From Deltaproteobacteria bacterium (GTDB taxonomy: Bacteria > Desulfobacterota > Desulfobulbia > Desulfobulbales > BM004), in the NCBI GenBank assembly GCA_019312695.1, contig JAFDCT010000209.1, positions 1 to 6,716 on the forward strand: a DNA stretch of 6,716 nucleotides, read 5' to 3'. The notes beneath the pieces were generated by a model. That model made no database searches. It was not told where the DNA came from and saw only the letters and a program-made list of their open reading frames with translations. Position 1 is the first letter of the stretch. Each line of letters opens with the position of its first letter. Positions 5,665 to 6,716 of the stretch are shown piece after piece. The translations under genes were made by a program, and so were the position numbers.

Positions 5665-6716
5665 ATGACTAACCTACTCAAGCAGACTCGGGACATATTT
5701 AAGCCGGATGGTATTCTGGCCACACTTTTAGATACTTATGAGCCCAGGCCGGGACAACTTGATATGGCTTCAGGAGTGGCTGAAACTCTTACGGGCGGCA
5801 AACTCGTGGTTGAAGCCGAAACCGGAATCGGCAAAACGCTGGCCTATCTTATCCCTGCCGTCCTGAGCCGTCAGAAGGTTGTAATCTCTACCAATACCCT
5901 GAATCTCCAGGACCAGATATTAAAAAACGAGATCCCGTTTATCCAGAAGCACATTGATGCCGGACTCTCAGTTTTATGTGTCAAAGGAAGACAGAACTAT
6001 CTCTGTCTTTATCGCTGGCAGCAGTTTGCAACGCAACCACAGTTTGAAATGTTTGCTCCCGATGAAACAAGGAAAAAAATTGAGCAGTGGCTGGAATTCA
6101 CAACAACCGGGGACCGGGCCGAGCTTGACTGGCTCGAGGACAGTTCTTCCTTGTGGCGGGAAATAAGCGCCACCCCGAGCCAGTGCCTCGGCAGCAAGTG
6201 CCCCCAGGACAAAACATGTTTTATCAATGAATTGCGCCGGAAAGCTGCCGCTGCCAGGATCATCATAGTCAATCATCACCTTTTTTTCTCTGATCTTGCC
6301 CTGCGCTGGGAAGGACACGGTGAAGTGCTACCTCGTTATGAGTCGGTTATCTTTGACGAGGCCCATAATCTGGAGAATGTGGCAACCGGTTTCTTCGGCT
6401 ATTCGATCAGCCATTTCCAGATGGTGGACCTGGCAAAAGATGTAAAACTTGCTGCTATTCAGTTGACGGAGAACAGGCAGGAACGGCTTGTCCGGGCTGC
6501 AGAAGCACTACATGCACGCGCCGAATATTTTGCCGCAATATTTCCTGCTCAGCCTGGGAAATATCCCCTACAGGTGTTTACTGAGGACCATCCCGACTGG
6601 GAAAATAATATCCAGGCCGTAGCTGAACGATTATCGGGCCTGGAATCCGCTTTATTATCCATGGCACCTGAAGGCGACACATGGCATGGTCTTGCCGTTC
6701 GCTGCCAGGAACTGCA
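5665..6716 (+). CDS. DinG/XPD-family ATP-dependent DNA helicase with Fe-S cluster, 3' end missing
   Basis: I translated 350 codons from ATG 5665; the frame is open to the right edge, so about half of a typical 640-850-residue protein is missing, including helicase motifs III-VI. This is a superfamily 2 helicase of the DinG/Rad3/XPD type, which unwinds DNA 5' to 3' in repair or in resolving replication blocks. Visible features are the Q-motif-like YEPRPGQLDMA at 25-35, Walker A ETGIGKT at 52-58, motif Ia region ISTNTLNLQDQI at 74-85, four cysteines for a 4Fe-4S cluster (C114 in KGRQNYLC, then C174, C179 and C185), the conserved VNHHLFFSD at 202-210 and the Walker B DEAH box at 231-234. An in-frame TAG at 5638-5640 bounds the frame, and ATG 5665 is the best start, though its ribosome site is poor. 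No 3'-5' exonuclease domain precedes the helicase, unlike some Firmicute DinG proteins. The symbol dinG is likely but is left blank because the C-terminal half is unseen. Confidence 0.92.
   Translation, partial: MTNLLKQTRDIFKPDGILATLLDTYEPRPGQLDMASGVAETLTGGKLVVEAETGIGKTLAYLIPAVLSRQKVVISTNTLNLQDQILKNEIPFIQKHIDAGLSVLCVKGRQNYLCLYRWQQFATQPQFEMFAPDETRKKIEQWLEFTTTGDRAELDWLEDSSSLWREISATPSQCLGSKCPQDKTCFINELRRKAAAARIIIVNHHLFFSDLALRWEGHGEVLPRYESVIFDEAHNLENVATGFFGYSISHFQMVDLAKDVKLAAIQLTENRQERLVRAAEALHARAEYFAAIFPAQPGKYPLQVFTEDHPDWENNIQAVAERLSGLESALLSMAPEGDTWHGLAVRCQEL

Noticed and set aside
5974..6318. Minus-strand frames within the helicase gene
   Set aside because: They are antisense to the DinG-type frame, which carries the cysteines and DEAH box.

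Overview
The window looks like a chromosomal stretch from a Gram-negative anaerobe or respirer, most likely a Desulfobacterota (deltaproteobacterial) lineage. The grounds are a System II cytochrome c maturation gene (CcsB/ResC type) directly downstream of a stand-alone Met8/SirC-type siroheme gene, a TlpA-like lipoprotein, a REC-GAF-histidine kinase protein of a style common in that group, and a moderate base composition. The taxonomic guess is inference from gene types and order only.

Left part, minus strand, read from about 4908 down to 1: a REC-GAF-histidine kinase signalling gene broken by an in-frame TAA; a 204-base gap; a TlpA/ResA-like thioredoxin lipoprotein; uppP (undecaprenyl-diphosphate phosphatase); a precorrin-2 dehydrogenase/sirohydrochlorin ferrochelatase; and the first 230 codons of ccsB, which runs off the left edge. 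The last four genes are closely spaced (18, 92 and 41 bases) and probably form one operon. Three of them fit a c-type cytochrome/tetrapyrrole theme: thiol reduction of apocytochrome CXXCH motifs, siroheme synthesis, and heme delivery and attachment. uppP serves lipid-carrier recycling for the cell wall and appears to be a passenger.

Right part, plus strand: a divergent intergenic region (4909-5185) holds a near-perfect 22-base palindrome between consensus -35-like and -10-like hexamers. It is followed by a small HEAT-repeat protein and the first 350 codons of a DinG/XPD-type iron-sulfur helicase, cut by the right edge.

The most notable points are the single nonsense codon in the middle of the sensor protein's GAF domain, with homology continuing in the same frame on both sides, and the palindrome in the divergent control region. 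I saw no mobile element, CRISPR array, tRNA or rRNA. Most of the window is ordinary housekeeping and signalling content, and I do not claim a new system here.
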